Shown here: positions 47,935-59,425 of the stretch, one piece after another
Layout: each line of letters begins with the position of its first letter
Position numbering within the stretch: the first letter of the stretch is position 1
Assembly (NCBI GenBank): GCA_003255025.1
Contig: QANY01000126.1
Span: forward strand, 187,919-251,918
DNA: 64,000 bases
DNA from: Datisca glomerata
Lineage: Eukaryota; Streptophyta; Magnoliopsida; Cucurbitales; Datiscaceae
Reading direction: 5' to 3'
Program-made: the position numbers and the translations under genes
Notes under the pieces: model-generated
Seen by the model: only the letters and a program-made list of their open reading frames with translations
What the model was told of the DNA's origin: nothing
The model's database searches: none

Positions 47935-48420
47935 TGAAAGTGGGACATGGGAGTTATACATTGACAGAGCCTCAAACAATAAGGGAGCCATGGTGGGAGT
48001 GGTGTTGTAAACTCCGTTTGGTGAAACGCTCGAACACTCCATCTCATTTGAATTCAACGCCTCAAACAATGAAGTCGAATACAAAGCTCTGATAGCGGGA
48101 ATCACTCTGTTACAGGAATTAGAGGTAAATGAAATAAAAATATTTTATGATACAATGTTGGTAATAAAGTAGGTAATGAGGGAGTTCACGGTGAAGGGTG
48201 AAAGTATAATTAGTTACCTGAAAGTATGATTAGTTACCTGCAACGGACAAAAGGGACCGCTCAAACATCTAAGTTTTTTTGAAATCCACCATATCCCAAG
48301 AACAGAAAACGGACACGCGGACGCATTGGCCAATTCGGGGTCTTCACTGCAACTCTCACGAAAAAGAAGAGCACAAGTTAATTTCTGAAACGACCAAGCA
48401 TCACAGCCCAAGAAGTAGCA
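47935..48420 (+). pseudogene. Tat element second (archaeal-type) RNase H
   Basis: WELYIDRASNNKGAMVGVVL, then EFNASNNEVEYKALIAGITL, and a stretch with NGHADALA-like residues near 48315. This extra domain between RNase H and integrase is the hallmark of Tat elements. Contains stops. Confidence 0.75.
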
Positions 48421-49620
48421 GAAATGGAAGTTAAGCAGGAGTCGAGTTGGCAGGATGACATGATTCATTGCTTGAAAGAGGGGATCCTACATTTAGACAG
48501 ACTTCGCGCTAGAAAGGTTCAACAACAGAGTGCCAGGTACTGCATAATTAATGATTCATTGTATAAATGGTCTTTTTCATGGTGGTATCTAAAGTGCCTA
48601 AAGGAAAATGAAGCTGAATACGTGTTAACATAAATTCACGGAGGGTTATGCGGGAATCATACCAGAGGCATATCTCAGCCCACAAAGTGTTAAATGAAGG
48701 ATATTACTGGCCGAAAATGCACCGGGATGCCAAACAATATGCGAAGAAGTGCGATAATTGTCAGCGATTTCCCTTTGTGATAAAATTGGCCACAGGAGAA
48801 CTCAACATCATGACAAGCCCTTGGCCCATCATGCAGTGGGCTCTAGACATCGTCAAACCACTCCCCATGGCACCCACTCAGAAACGCATCCTGCTAGTTG
48901 CCATAGACTACTTCACCAAGTGGATTGAGGCAGAAGCCTTTGCTAAGATTCATGAAGAAGAAGGGGATTCGTGTGAAAACATATAGTGTGCAAATACAGA
49001 ATTCCTCGGGTCTTAGTATCTGACAATGGGCTTTAATATAGTGGAAAGATGGTGAGGATTTTTTATGAAGATCTACAAATTGCCAACCGATTCTCTACAC
49101 CCTACTACCCACTAGAAAATGGACAGGCTGAAAGGTCAAACTGAATCATACTTGACAACATGAAAAAACGTCTAGAGTCAACAAAGGGAAAATAGGTAGA
49201 AGAATTACTGGCAATACTATGGGCGAATAAAAAAACTCCTAGAGAGGCGGTTTTACCCATGGAAATAGGAAATCCAACTCTCAGATCACAACTAACTGAA
49301 CAACAAAATGAAGATCTCATGAAAGGAAGTCTTGATTTGTTAGAAGAAATAAGGGAAATAACACTCGTGCATATAGCTAATTACAATCAGAAATGGAAAG
49401 CCTACTTCCAAAAAAGAATTAGAATGCATGAATTCTAGGAAGGGGACTTATTTTTTAAAAGTACCTTTCAAATAGAAGGAAAGTTTGGTCCATCTTGGGA
49501 ATGCCCTTTTATCGTCAAAGTAGTGGGCGGAAGCAGCTACTATCACCTCATGACAAAAGGAGGAGCCGAATTGGAAAAATCCTGGAATGTTAGTTACCTT
49601 AAGAAATACTTCATTTAAAT
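48420..49620 (+). pseudogene. Tat element integrase
   Basis: Zinc-binding region with GYYWPKMHRDAKQYAKKCDN, and core residues in WALDIVKPLP and LLVAIDYFTKWIEAEAF, then VSDNG near 49018 and ENGQAER near 49118, giving the D,D,E set. The C-terminus reads WECPFIVKVVGGSSYY near 49500. No chromodomain seen. Stops near 48985 and 49035 break it. Confidence 0.8.
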
Positions 49621-49744
49621 TGTTGAATTTTATTGCAATGTAAAATTTCTCCCGTGGTTTTTTCATGCAAGGGTTTTCCACGTAAAAAACTACTGTCAAT
49701 TATTTCTTTTTTTCTCTACTTTATTTACAAAAAACAAAACAAAA

Positions 49745-50310
49745 GAGAGGTCGGCGGCCTAGAAGCCTAAGCTTTTGAGAGCGGGAAAACCCTTCTCTCT
49801 AAAATGTGAAAAAAAGATCTATGGCCTAGAAGCCTAAGCCCTTGAAAGCGAGAAAAATATTCTCTTTAAAATGTGAAAAATGGAAAAAGGCCGCCGGCGG
49901 CCTAGAAATCGAAGCCCTTAAGAGCGGGAAAAACTTTATCTCTAAAATGTAAAAAAAAGGTCGGCGGCCTAGAAACTTAAGCCCTTGAGAGCGGAAAAAA
50001 TATTCTCTCTAAAATGTGAAAAATGTTAAAAGGTCGGTGGCCTAGAAGCCTATGCACTTGATAGCGGGAAAAACTTTCCCTCTACAATGTGGAAAAATGA
50101 GTACCGAACATGGCCTGAAAGCCTAAGTCACCGAGGGCAGAACAAAAACCACTCTCTAAAATATAAATCGGGTTGATGGTTTAGAAGCCTAAAGCCTTGA
50201 GAGCGGGGACGCCTACTCTCTAAAAAAAATAAAACTGGAAAATGGTCAAAAACTTAGAAGCCTGAGCCCTTGAGAGCGGGAAAAATATTCTCTCTAAAAT
50301 GTGGAAAGTA
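49745..50310 (+). repeat. Tandem repeat in the Tat 3' tail, about 75-bp unit, eight copies
   Basis: Unit core GGCCTAGAAGCCTAAGCCCT plus TGAGAGCGGGAAAAA and TCTCTAAAATGTG. About eight copies, diverged to varying degrees, some with insertions. Noncoding, just downstream of integrase. Confidence 0.9.
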
Positions 50311-50689
50311 AACAAAAGAAAATCAAGGAAAGAAGTGAACGAGGGATGAAATACAATGCAAGGAAATGAGAAAAGAAAATGGAAAACTCAGAAGAACATG
50401 GAAACGGGAAAACTCATCTGCTCTAAACAGGGAACAACTCCGAAAGCGGGGAATAACACTATAAACGGAAAGACCTTTAAATTGCTGAAGTCTAACTTAA
50501 ATTATTACTAGGAATACCTTGGAACCAAGAAATCACTTTGCTCCAACTGCACTTCTACTGAAAACAGAGCAACAAAGGATATTGAACCAGTTATTGAAAA
50601 ACTTCAAACAACTCGTCTCCCTCTTGGAAAGCCCTTTTAAAAAGCTAGGTCTTTGCCATCTTCTTCTTCCATCCCAAATTCACTCACTA

Positions 50690-52138
50690 TCAATCCCATC
50701 CCAATGCTCCCAAGCATGCTTCCCACAAATATGGTTACTATCTCGATTAGACTCAATAGGAACAACTATATTTTCTAGAAATCCCAAATTATTTCCATAG
50801 CTTGAGTTTATGATCTCGAGCTTTTTCGGCTTGGAACAAAAACCAGTCCATCTAAGTTTATAAAAAATTCTCATACTTCTTCTGAGAGCTCCACAGATTC
50901 ATTCCTTGCTGTTGAAGCTCCCTTCATTATAAATCCAAAATACATAAGTTGGCATCGAACAGACCAACACCCCATCAGTTGGCTACTCTCCTCGATTATT
51001 GAATCTATGTTTGGCCACGTTCTTCATTGCCTCAGTTCCTGTGAAGTTTGGAGGACTTAAGAATAAATTTTCATCTTTGAATCAAAAGCATGAACTCTTC
51101 AGCTCAGGTATCAACTCCAGACCATTAAGAAAGGTTTCTTAAGCATTAATGACTATGTTTTAAAAATGAGATCAATCTCAGACATTCTTTCCTCCACCGG
51201 AAAAGTAATCACAGACGATGACTTTTTACTTTATATACTTGGAGGTCGTAGTTCTAAATATGACCATAATGTGGTTAACCTCACCTAAAGAGGAGATTTT
51301 GTGTCCCTACAACAGCCTCAGTTCATGTTGTAAAGTCACAAGATGGGGATTGAGCACCTTCTTAGTTTAAATCCTCTTGGCATTTACCCTTCAGCACATG
51401 TTACAATACCTTAAATAAAATAAACAATTTTAATCCATCTCATAGGTAGAGGAAGAGGGAGAGAAAGATATGGCAATAGGCCTATGTGCCAGATTTGTCG
51501 AAGGTCAGAACATTATGCATCCACATGCTACAGCAGGTTTGACACTAACTTTTAGCTTGAAACTCAGCAAAACAGCTCACCAACCTCCTTTCAAGGATCT
51601 CCAATATCAAAATTCTCTCAAAGGGCACCAAATTCCTATACTGCCTTAACTGGTTCTGTAGAAGACAATGCTTAGTACTTGGACAGTGCTGTCAATCATC
51701 ATGTTACACCGAATTTCAATAACGTATCCATCAAGAGTGATTAGAAGGGTAAATCCAAGTTAATGGTTGGTAATGGTAAACTTCTAAATATTACTCACAT
51801 TGTTAAATACTCCCTCACTACTCTACATGATCATATTGTCTTAACCTTAGATGATATTCTTTGTGTTCCCTCATGCACTAAAAATCTGCGAGCATATCCA
51901 AAATTACTACCACTAACCCTTAATTGTAGAATTTGACTCTAATTGTTTTTACATGAAGGACAAGAGTTCGAGGAAGGTGCTGCTTTAGGGTGTGCATAAG
52001 GAGGGGCTTTATCAATTTCCAGTTCACAAGTCAAAGTTCAATCAACTCCATGTCACTGCTGCTATGTCTGCTTCCTGTTTTTTAGCTAGCAAGAAGTGTA
52101 TATTCTTAGGTTACAACTCATCTCACAAAGGCTACCTA
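50690..52138 (+). pseudogene. Copia-2 gag, protease and integrase pieces
   Basis: Gag stretches (SIRLNRNNYIF, WHRTDQHPISWLLSSIIES), a zinc knuckle CQICRRSEHYASTC at 51487-51528, the protease site YLDSAVNHHVTPNF near 51677 (family: DSGATNHVT), GAG-pre-integrase LYQFPVHKSKFNQLHV, and then a jump to the integrase tail KKCIFLGYNSSHKGYLS (about 52090-52138). The catalytic integrase core between the last two is deleted. Confidence 0.75.
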
Positions 52139-53939
52139 TCTTCTAATTTTTTCAGCAAATAGACTAGGGAGGTCATCAATGAACTTTTCCTTCCAATGTT
52201 CACTGTTTGCATCTCCCTATGCATGACTTTCGTAAGAAATACATCCTTATACCATCTAAAGTGGGTGAGAGAAGGGCATATCAAATTTTGGAACAGTTCT
52301 CTATGTCTACCAGTATTGACAATTTCTAGGCCAAGGAAGTGGTGAATAATGGATTGGTCATGCTGTAGCAAGCATCTCCAGTTCTGGAATGGGTACCAGT
52401 GGTTGGGTCGATATTAATTTTGAAAGAATCTAGGATTTCTTGGCATTGACTTTCAGTGAGACAGTTGTCCCACCAGCCTTTTAGTGTTCCTGTGAAACAA
52501 TGGACCAGGAACCTGTAGATCTGGTGATCTGTATTATCATTATGTTTACAAACAAAAGAATATATGATCATTCGATGGTTGGTTTCGAAGACCTGATATT
52601 CTGTTTTGCAGTCTATGTTCCATTCATATATGGTTTTACCAAGGTATGATTTCTGCGAATGAAGGAAGTCTTATTCATATAAGATATCTTGAGGAGTAGG
52701 TCTGGGATAATAATACCTACTGGATCCAGTTAATGCCATATGAGTAATAGGCCTTTTAGAGTAGCTAGAAGAGAGTTTATTGATGGAATCATCAAAATTC
52801 TTCTAAATATCTAAGATTTGAGATAAAGAATATTCTTCTGATTCTTTAGGATTGGGTGAATCATCCTGATTCAGCATATCCAGTTGTCCTAAAGAAGATT
52901 CGGGTGTGAAGCTCTTGTCAGATGTGGAGATCTTCAGATTTTTTATCTTACCCATAATGGTGTCTCCATAAAATCTTCTTCCTTTTTACTAGATTTTAAT
53001 TTGAAATTTTGAACATCTAGGCGAGGCTTAAGTGTTGCAGGTTCAACAGTGAGTTTCTATTTTTCTGGTGGAGGAGTTTTAGTTTGTGTCTCTTGGATTT
53101 GGGAAACTTAATCCTCGATCCTAGTTAATTGTGTTCCTACAGTTTGAAGGAAGAGGTTTGTGTAATTATTCTGCTTAGTTAAGGGTAGAATTTCTTTAAT
53201 CTTAACAGGGTCCTAATGATTAGCCTTTTCTGGTACTTCAGTATATGGGTTGATGAATAACGGTTTTTTATTCCCTTGACCTGGAGCAAGCTCTAAGGAT
53301 AAGGGTGGTGGCTGTATAGCTTGGTAGGTTTTATCACTAGTAGTAATCCACATTTTCTTTATATTGGTTACAACTTGTAACTGTTGGTGATTTTGTAGTT
53401 TGACTCTTTGGGTGAGCTAGTAATACCATTCAGGAAAAGACTGAAGGCGTTGACAATGCTCTAACTGGAGTAGTACATGTTTTTAATATCTAAAAGTTGT
53501 TGAGGATTATGGTTAGCAAAATACCAATCTCTAAAATCCTGATATTTTGGTTGCATTAAATCTTGATGAATACTATGTCTTAAGACACTATTAGGTGTAA
53601 AATCCATTTAGATGTTGAATTGCATGTCACTGGCGGTTGGGCTAGTTGGCCTTCTGTTAATGGTAGATTCATAAGCACCAATGGGGATCTGATTGTCACT
53701 GATGTGAATTCCTCTAATCTAATCTTCTGGGAGAAAAGAATGGTCAGATTCTTATGATCCTGGAGGGTCAACTATGGATGATCTAGAAGATTCTGGTATT
53801 TCTACCTTATAGGGAGGAATACTACTGTTGCTTAGAGTAGAAGGGCTGCTAGTTAGAAGTGGTTTCTGGAAGCGAAGATAGACATTTTCTCCTTGGGTTT
53901 GAATGACATCTTCTATGGATTGTCTTATGACAGGTCTGG
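52139..53939 (-). mobile_element. Caulimovirid segment inside Copia-2 (copy of 58991-60791)
   Basis: 1801 bp on the minus strand that aligns end to end with 58991-60791, at a constant offset of 6852 at both junctions; a sample of 75 bases differs at three. It covers the movement-protein end to the coat-protein core (GTLKGWWDN at about 52480). Being antisense to Copia-2, it is not a normal part of that element. Confidence 0.9.
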
Positions 53940-53944
53940 AAAAT

Positions 53945-54323
53945 TAAGACTCTTCACTGGATGACAGAAAGTCTACTTCTGGTTATTGTTTCTATCTTGG
54001 GGTTAAACTAGTCTCTTGGAGCTAAGTAAATTGTCATGGCACAATCAAGCACAGAAGAAGAGTATCGAGCTCTCTCTAAGTTTCTCCTCCAGTCACCCCC
54101 CACAGTTGGTGTGATAATCAAAGTGCTCTTGCCTAGCTACAAATCCTATTTTCATTCACGAACGAAGCACATTGGACTTGATGCTCATTTCATACGCGAA
54201 AAGCTTCTGTCCAAAGTTCTACAGGTAAGGTATGTTCATTCTACCTCTCAAATCGCATATGTTCTCACCAAAGCTTTACCTCAAGCTCATTGTGCATGAC
54301 TCCCCATCTCGCTTGAGGAGGGA
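53945..54323 (+). pseudogene. Copia-2 RNase H
   Basis: Resumes at LDDRKSTSGYCFYLG and LVSWS, then the open frame 54036-54299: AQSSTEEEYRALS, SRTKHIGLDAHFIREKLL and VHSTSQIAYVLTKAL. This is the C-terminal copia RNase H. The purine run GAGGAGGGA before the LTR is the polypurine tract. Confidence 0.85.
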
Positions 54324-54720
54324 TGTTAGAGTAAGCAATGCTATATGTGCAAATAAGCCAACTCAGCATCGTTCTTGTTATGCCATGACAACAACCACTT
54401 AGTCCTCTTTCATTGGAAGTTCTCCAAAGATATTGGACATTACTCATGCAATGATTGGTTCATCAATGAACCAGTCATTTGCTCCTCAAAGATGCTCAAA
54501 TCCTCTTCACCATAAGGATTCCCTCATGCATGGTGTGCATGAAGAAGCATGATGTAATTGGCCCTCATTTATTAATTCTTTATTATTCTTTCTATTCTTG
54601 TAAAAACTTAGTTAAACTAGCTTCTATTTAAAGATAGTTTTTAGTGATATATTTGATCTAGAATCGTTTGAATAATACAAAGAAATTCTCTCAATTATTA
54701 TCTTCTAAGTATATATATTA
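54324..54720 (+). repeat. Copia-2 3' LTR (right end approximate)
   Basis: Starts TGTTAGAGTAAGCAATGC immediately after the polypurine tract. The right end is near 54720 by composition; no clear terminal CA or partner. Confidence 0.6.
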
Positions 54721-55704
54721 TGATTTTATTCTTTGATCCTTCTTTTATTTTGGTCCATGAACTTTATTTTTGGTCAACTTAGTTATTACACTTTCAAAAT
54801 ATTTTCAATTCGGTCTTTCAACTTTGTTGGTCAATTTAGTCATTAACTTAAAACATGTTTTTAATTTAGTCACTACCAACATGTCCTTGTAAAACCTTAG
54901 AGCAATGGGGAAGTGGCACACGAAATTGATTTAATAATTTTTATTAATAGGTCATGTTTAAAAAATCATAAAAATAGTCACTAAGTATAATAAAAAAAAT
55001 CAAAAATAGCCACCAAAACGCTTTTCAAAAAAATAAAATTCACATGCTTCAAAATTTTTCGCACCCCGCGAACACTTACTCTAAATTTTAGTAGTTTATG
55101 TATAATATATATATATTATCTATGTGATAAATGTAGTACATTTTATAATAATATAATTATATAAACTTCATGGAGATTACACTCAAAAGTTGTTGGCGCG
55201 TGGTGGGAATAGTTTTGGTGCCGATTGTTTTAGAATTAGGATGATTTTATTTTATTTTGTCTTTGGTTATTTTTTATTTTTATCATAAAAGTACTGTATT
55301 CTTTATGTTCTCCCAATTTGATCATTGACATGTGTGGATCTGAAGGTCTAATCAAGTTTTGGGTTAGGGAGCTATTAGGAGCAAATATTGGGCTGAGAAA
55401 ACCAACACAAAGTAATTATGATAGACATGCCAAATTTAAAAAAATATATCAAAGATGCCCTTAGGTATCAAGACATCAAAAATAGCCATTGTAAAGTGAC
55501 GGCGCGTTTCTAAAAAAATTGGCATGAAACGAAAGAGTTCGGCAAAAAAAAAGTAACCCCAATTCGCTTGAAGATTTATATCTTATAAATTATATATAAA
55601 TTACATACTAAATATATGTATATATTATACATACTATTAGACAAAAGTAATGAGGAAATATTGTTAATCTACGATCGCTCGTAATAATTGAATATATATG
55701 TATT
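54721..55704. other. AT-rich noncoding; MITE-like and repeated motifs
   Basis: 54735-54895 has GGTCCATGAACTTT and TTCGGTCTTTCAACTTT runs typical of MITEs. The phrase TCAAAAATAGCCA...AAAAAAAT occurs near 55001 and 55473, so part of this may be two ends of one small element. No gene. Confidence 0.4.
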
Positions 55705-56101
55705 TCTTTTTGTAATAAATTTAACTTATTTGTATTATTGTCAATTAGATGTCTGATGATATCAAATTCTTTTATATACGGTTTGGTTATGAAATCAAGA
55801 GTAATCTTAGTGTTATCAATTAAGGTTGGATACCAAAAGTATCAATTCTGGTGATAGGCATAATCAAATTAAGAAAATGATTGTCTAAGATAATACTTTA
55901 TGTCATGTTCTTAATGAGCACAAATGAGACAGGTATGCAAACTCCCTGTTTGCAGATAAGTGCTTCTGATATCTTATACTAGATTCTCATAGAATTCTCA
56001 CTTGTGCTTGTCAGAGATTGAGTGATTTTATGAAAGTATTTGAGAGGGATTAATCCCCCGTGAATACAGTTCATATCTGCATCACTATCTACTAAGATAC
56101 T
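55705..56101 (-). pseudogene. EPRV-2 extra protease fragment (duplicate of about 57342-57735)
   Basis: Repeats the protease region in the same orientation, about 1635 bp away, with NCIHGG and LICKQGVCIPVSFVLIKNM readable. It directly abuts the RNase H remnant at 56102, an order not found in an intact caulimovirid, so it marks a rearrangement or head-to-tail joining of fragments. Confidence 0.8.
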
Positions 56102-57156
56102 AGAAGCACATTTCACTATTGCTAAACATTCCTATTTAATAGTCGGATAGTTCTTTGCTGGTCCTTTTCAAGTACCAGAGGTAAATCTGAGTAATTCTTC
56201 TTTCTGATTATGAGGATTTAACTATTTTAGAATACCTCCATAGCCTAGATTGGAGGCATCCATTTCTACTATTTTATGTCAGGTAGGATTTGGTAAAGCT
56301 AAGCAGTGTAACTATTTAATTTTAGCTTTAATGTTCTTCACGACTAATGCCAGATCTGGTGTCCAAGTAATTGGATTCTTCTGCAGTCTCTTATTCAGAA
56401 GAGCAGTATCACGGACTAATTGTGGATAAAAGTAACGGATGTAATTAAGAATCCCTAAGAATCTTTATAATTGGGTTTTATCCTTGATTTCATCAGGAAA
56501 TTTAGTTGCGAAATCAATGCTACGGTTAATAGGAATTATGGTGCCATTAGATATATTATGGCCTAAGAATCTTACATTTGTTTGAAACAGTTTCATTTTA
56601 CTGGCAGATAAAACTAAACCATTTCTGTTAACAACATTCTTAAAAATATGGAGATGTTTAAAATGTTGATCTATAGATGATGAGAAAATTAAGACATCAT
56701 CAATGTAACAGGTAATAAATGCAGTATAAGCATTAAAGATATCATTCATGATTGGAATTCAGATGGACTATTTTTCACACCAAATGGTAAAACATTCCAT
56801 CCATAATGGCCAAAGGGTACGGTAAAAGCAGTTTTATACCTGTCTGTTCAGCTATTTGGATTTGTCAAAATCCTGATTTCAGATCAAATTTTGAGAAAAT
56901 CACTGAGTCATAAAGTCTATCTAGTAGATCTTTTATTGAGTATTGGATATCTAATCCATTGTAAAGCATCATTAAGCGGCTTGTAGTTGAATACTAACCT
57001 AGGTAATCCTCTTTCTATCTCAACATTTTTATTGACATAAAAACCAGTACAACTCCAAGGAGATTTACTGGGTCTAATTAATTTTTTCCGTAATAATGAG
57101 TCAATATCGATTTTATAGAGTTCTAAGTATTCCTTTTTCATCTGACTATGTCTCAA
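56102..57156 (-). pseudogene. EPRV-2 reverse transcriptase and partial RNase H
   Basis: RT from 57156 (KSPWSCTGFYVNKNVEIERG), through FSKFDLKSGF, to the catalytic CYIDDVLIFSS (YIDDVL at 56690-56707) and FLGHNISNGTIIPI (to 56465). RNase H follows in pieces (FTSGT, NYPTIKKECLAIV) and ends at 56102. Frame breaks near 56755, 56915 and 56463. The RNase H C-terminus is missing. Confidence 0.85.
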
Positions 57157-57444
57157 TTTGGTAGGAATATTTTTCTCATTAAAGTCAGGATGATAAGGGG
57201 TGAGATGATGTGTTTTTTCCTATCCCAAAAGGCATTAGGAATATCACTACAGATTTTATATTGGAATTCAAGGTGAATCGTTTTAATTTTATTCTGTATT
57301 ATAGGTTATTGTATACATTAATCAATCGTCAGAAAGTGTGTTTCTTTCTATAAAAAAACTTAACTGATTTGTTTTATTGTCAATTAGATGTCTGATGATA
57401 TCAACTTGTTTTGTATACAGTTTGGTTATGAAATCAAAAGTAAT

Positions 57445-57926
57445 CTAAGTGTTATCAATTACGGTATGGATACCAAAGGTATCAATTCTGGTGATAGGAA
57501 TAATCGAATTGAGAAAAGGATTGCCTAAGATATTACTTTGTGTCATGTTCTTAATGAGCACAAAGAAGACAGGTATGCAAACTCCTTGTTTGCAGATAAG
57601 TGCTTCTGGTATCTTATAGTGGATTCTCATAGAATTTCTACTTGCGTTTGTCAAAGATTGAGTGGTTTTATAAAAGTATTTGTGAGGGATTGATCCTTCA
57701 TGAATGCAGTTCATATTGCACCACTATCCACTAAGACGATGGTGTCAGTAATGATGAAATCAAGTTTGATTATTAAGGTAATCTTCGTATACCATTTCTG
57801 GAAGGTTACTTGGTTGAGAAGGAATAAGTACGGATTATTTTCCTTTGTCTGATCTGGTGAGATCTGACAAGGTTGATCTGGGAAAGTCAAAGTTTGACTT
57901 AGAGAAGGTAGATATGGTGAAGTCAA
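57445..57926 (-). pseudogene. EPRV-2 aspartic protease (frameshifted in the active-site loop)
   Basis: One frame ends IVLVDSGAI then stop (57711). The next, overlapping by four bases, continues MNCIHEGSIPHKYFYKTTQS and ICKQGVCIPVFFVLIKNM. The frame break thus falls just after the catalytic DSG. A Thr/Pro-rich linker and a heptad-like region lie upstream, as in EPRV-1. Confidence 0.85.
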
Positions 57927-58414
57927 AGGTTGACTTTAACTTTGACTTGGCTGATCTGGTGAAGTGTGAATAGGTTGATCTGGTGAAAAGTCTACAGGGA
58001 TTTTTCCTTTGATTGTAGACTGTTTCAGCAGATTTAGATCCTAAGAAAGGATCTAATTAGCAGTCTTGAGCTGCTGGATTTCAGATTTAATGATATTAAT
58101 CTCCATTTTCATATCAGATATGGTAACGGGTTTATGAGGTATATATTCCTGTTGAATTCCTGTTGAATACGGTTTAATAGTTCTTTCATACTGTAATTTT
58201 GTACAGGTCGAATCTCAGGAGTGGAATATTTCTTATAACAAGTTTATAGAAAGTTGAGTTTCATCTCTGGACAGTTATTTGATCAGCTGTGGTGAGAATA
58301 GATCTCTAAGTATTGGTTAAAACGTTTAGACCTGGTCTATTTAGATCTAAACCATTCATTTCAACTATTCCCTTCGAATAGTTGGTTTCTGTAATGGCAT
58401 TGCAGGTTTTAGAG

Positions 58415-59425
58415 CTATAAAAGGCCTGTCTGGTTGTTCAGATGTGGTAGATGAGTCAGACTCAGATGCAGAAATATATGCAAAGTCATCATCTGAACTA
58501 GCAGTAGAATTGTCTTCAAAGAGGCAGTTCCGAATTTTCTGTTAGGGCTCTTCATCGAGAGATAATTCATGAAGTTTCTTCTTGAATTTAGATCGGCATT
58601 TATTGGCAAAATGTCCTGGTAAGCCACATTTATAGCAGATAGCTTTACTTTACTGTTGTGAGTTTTCTGATGTGGCTGATGTCTATGTTTAGACTCTTTA
58701 TGTATGAATTTCTTTTTAGAGAAGTATTTTTTGTGAGATTTATAGGGCTTCGATACGGAAGTCCTATGGGGTTTGGATGAAGTTGGATACTGAATCTTAG
58801 TATCGTAAGCAAATTGGTTATCGAATTCACCTAGTTCTTTTCTGTAGTCAATGTTTTGACTTTTCATCATATGCTGTAATTTCATATTATTGCAGAGTCC
58901 TAGTCCTTCTTCTATGACTAGGGCAATGAGATTTCCATAAGTATATTGATCATATGGAATATCCATTTGATCATTCTTATCTCAGAGTTTTCTTCTAATT
59001 TTTTCAGCAAATAGACTAGAGAGGTCATCAATGAACTTTGCCTTCCAATGTTCACAGTTTGCATCTCCTCTTTGCATGACTTTCGTAAGAAAGACATCCT
59101 TATACCATCTGAAGTGGGTGAGAGAAGGGCATCTCAGATTTTGGAACAGTGCTCGATGTCTACCAGTATTGACAATTTCTAGGCCAAGGAAGTGGTGAAT
59201 AATGGATTGGGTCATGCTGTAGCAAGCATCTCCAGTTCTGGTATGGGTACCAGTGGTTGGGTCGATATTAATTTTGAAAGAATCTAGGATTTCTTGGCGT
59301 TGACTTTCAGTGAGACAGTTGTCCCACCAGCCTTTTAGTGTTCCTGTGAAACAATGGACCAGGAACCTGCAGATCTGGTGATCTGTATTATCATTATGTT
59401 TACAAATAAAAGAATACATGATCAT
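58415..59425 (-). pseudogene. EPRV-2 coat protein core and zinc knuckle
   Basis: The frame 58982-59425 carries the conserved coat core (GTLKGWWDNCLTESQRQEIL, HFRWYKDVF). After a short stop, 58415-58966 has a Lys-rich basic region (KKYFSKKKFIHKES). A CCHC knuckle (CYKCGLPGHFANKC) lies at 58596-58637 in a different frame from that basic region, so a frameshift lies just before it. The knuckle would bind pregenomic RNA. Confidence 0.85.

Larger units (their letters stand above)
43225..50500 (+). mobile_element. Tat/Retand-lineage Ty3/gypsy retrotransposon, 3' truncated
   Basis: Plus strand: LTR, primer site, gag, protease, RT, RNase H, a second (archaeal-type) RNase H and integrase. The extra RNase H before integrase marks the Tat lineage. 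A long 3' untranslated tail with tandem repeats follows, but no 3' LTR is found before Copia-2 sequence starts near 50500. Many stops; dead. Confidence 0.8.
50519..54720 (+). mobile_element. Copia-2: Ty1/copia remnant interrupted by caulimovirid DNA
   Basis: Plus strand: copia gag, protease, GAG-pre-integrase, the integrase tail, then (after 1.8 kb of caulimovirid DNA at 52139-53939) RNase H and 3' LTR. The integrase core and the whole RT are missing. A 5' LTR was not found. Confidence 0.8.
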
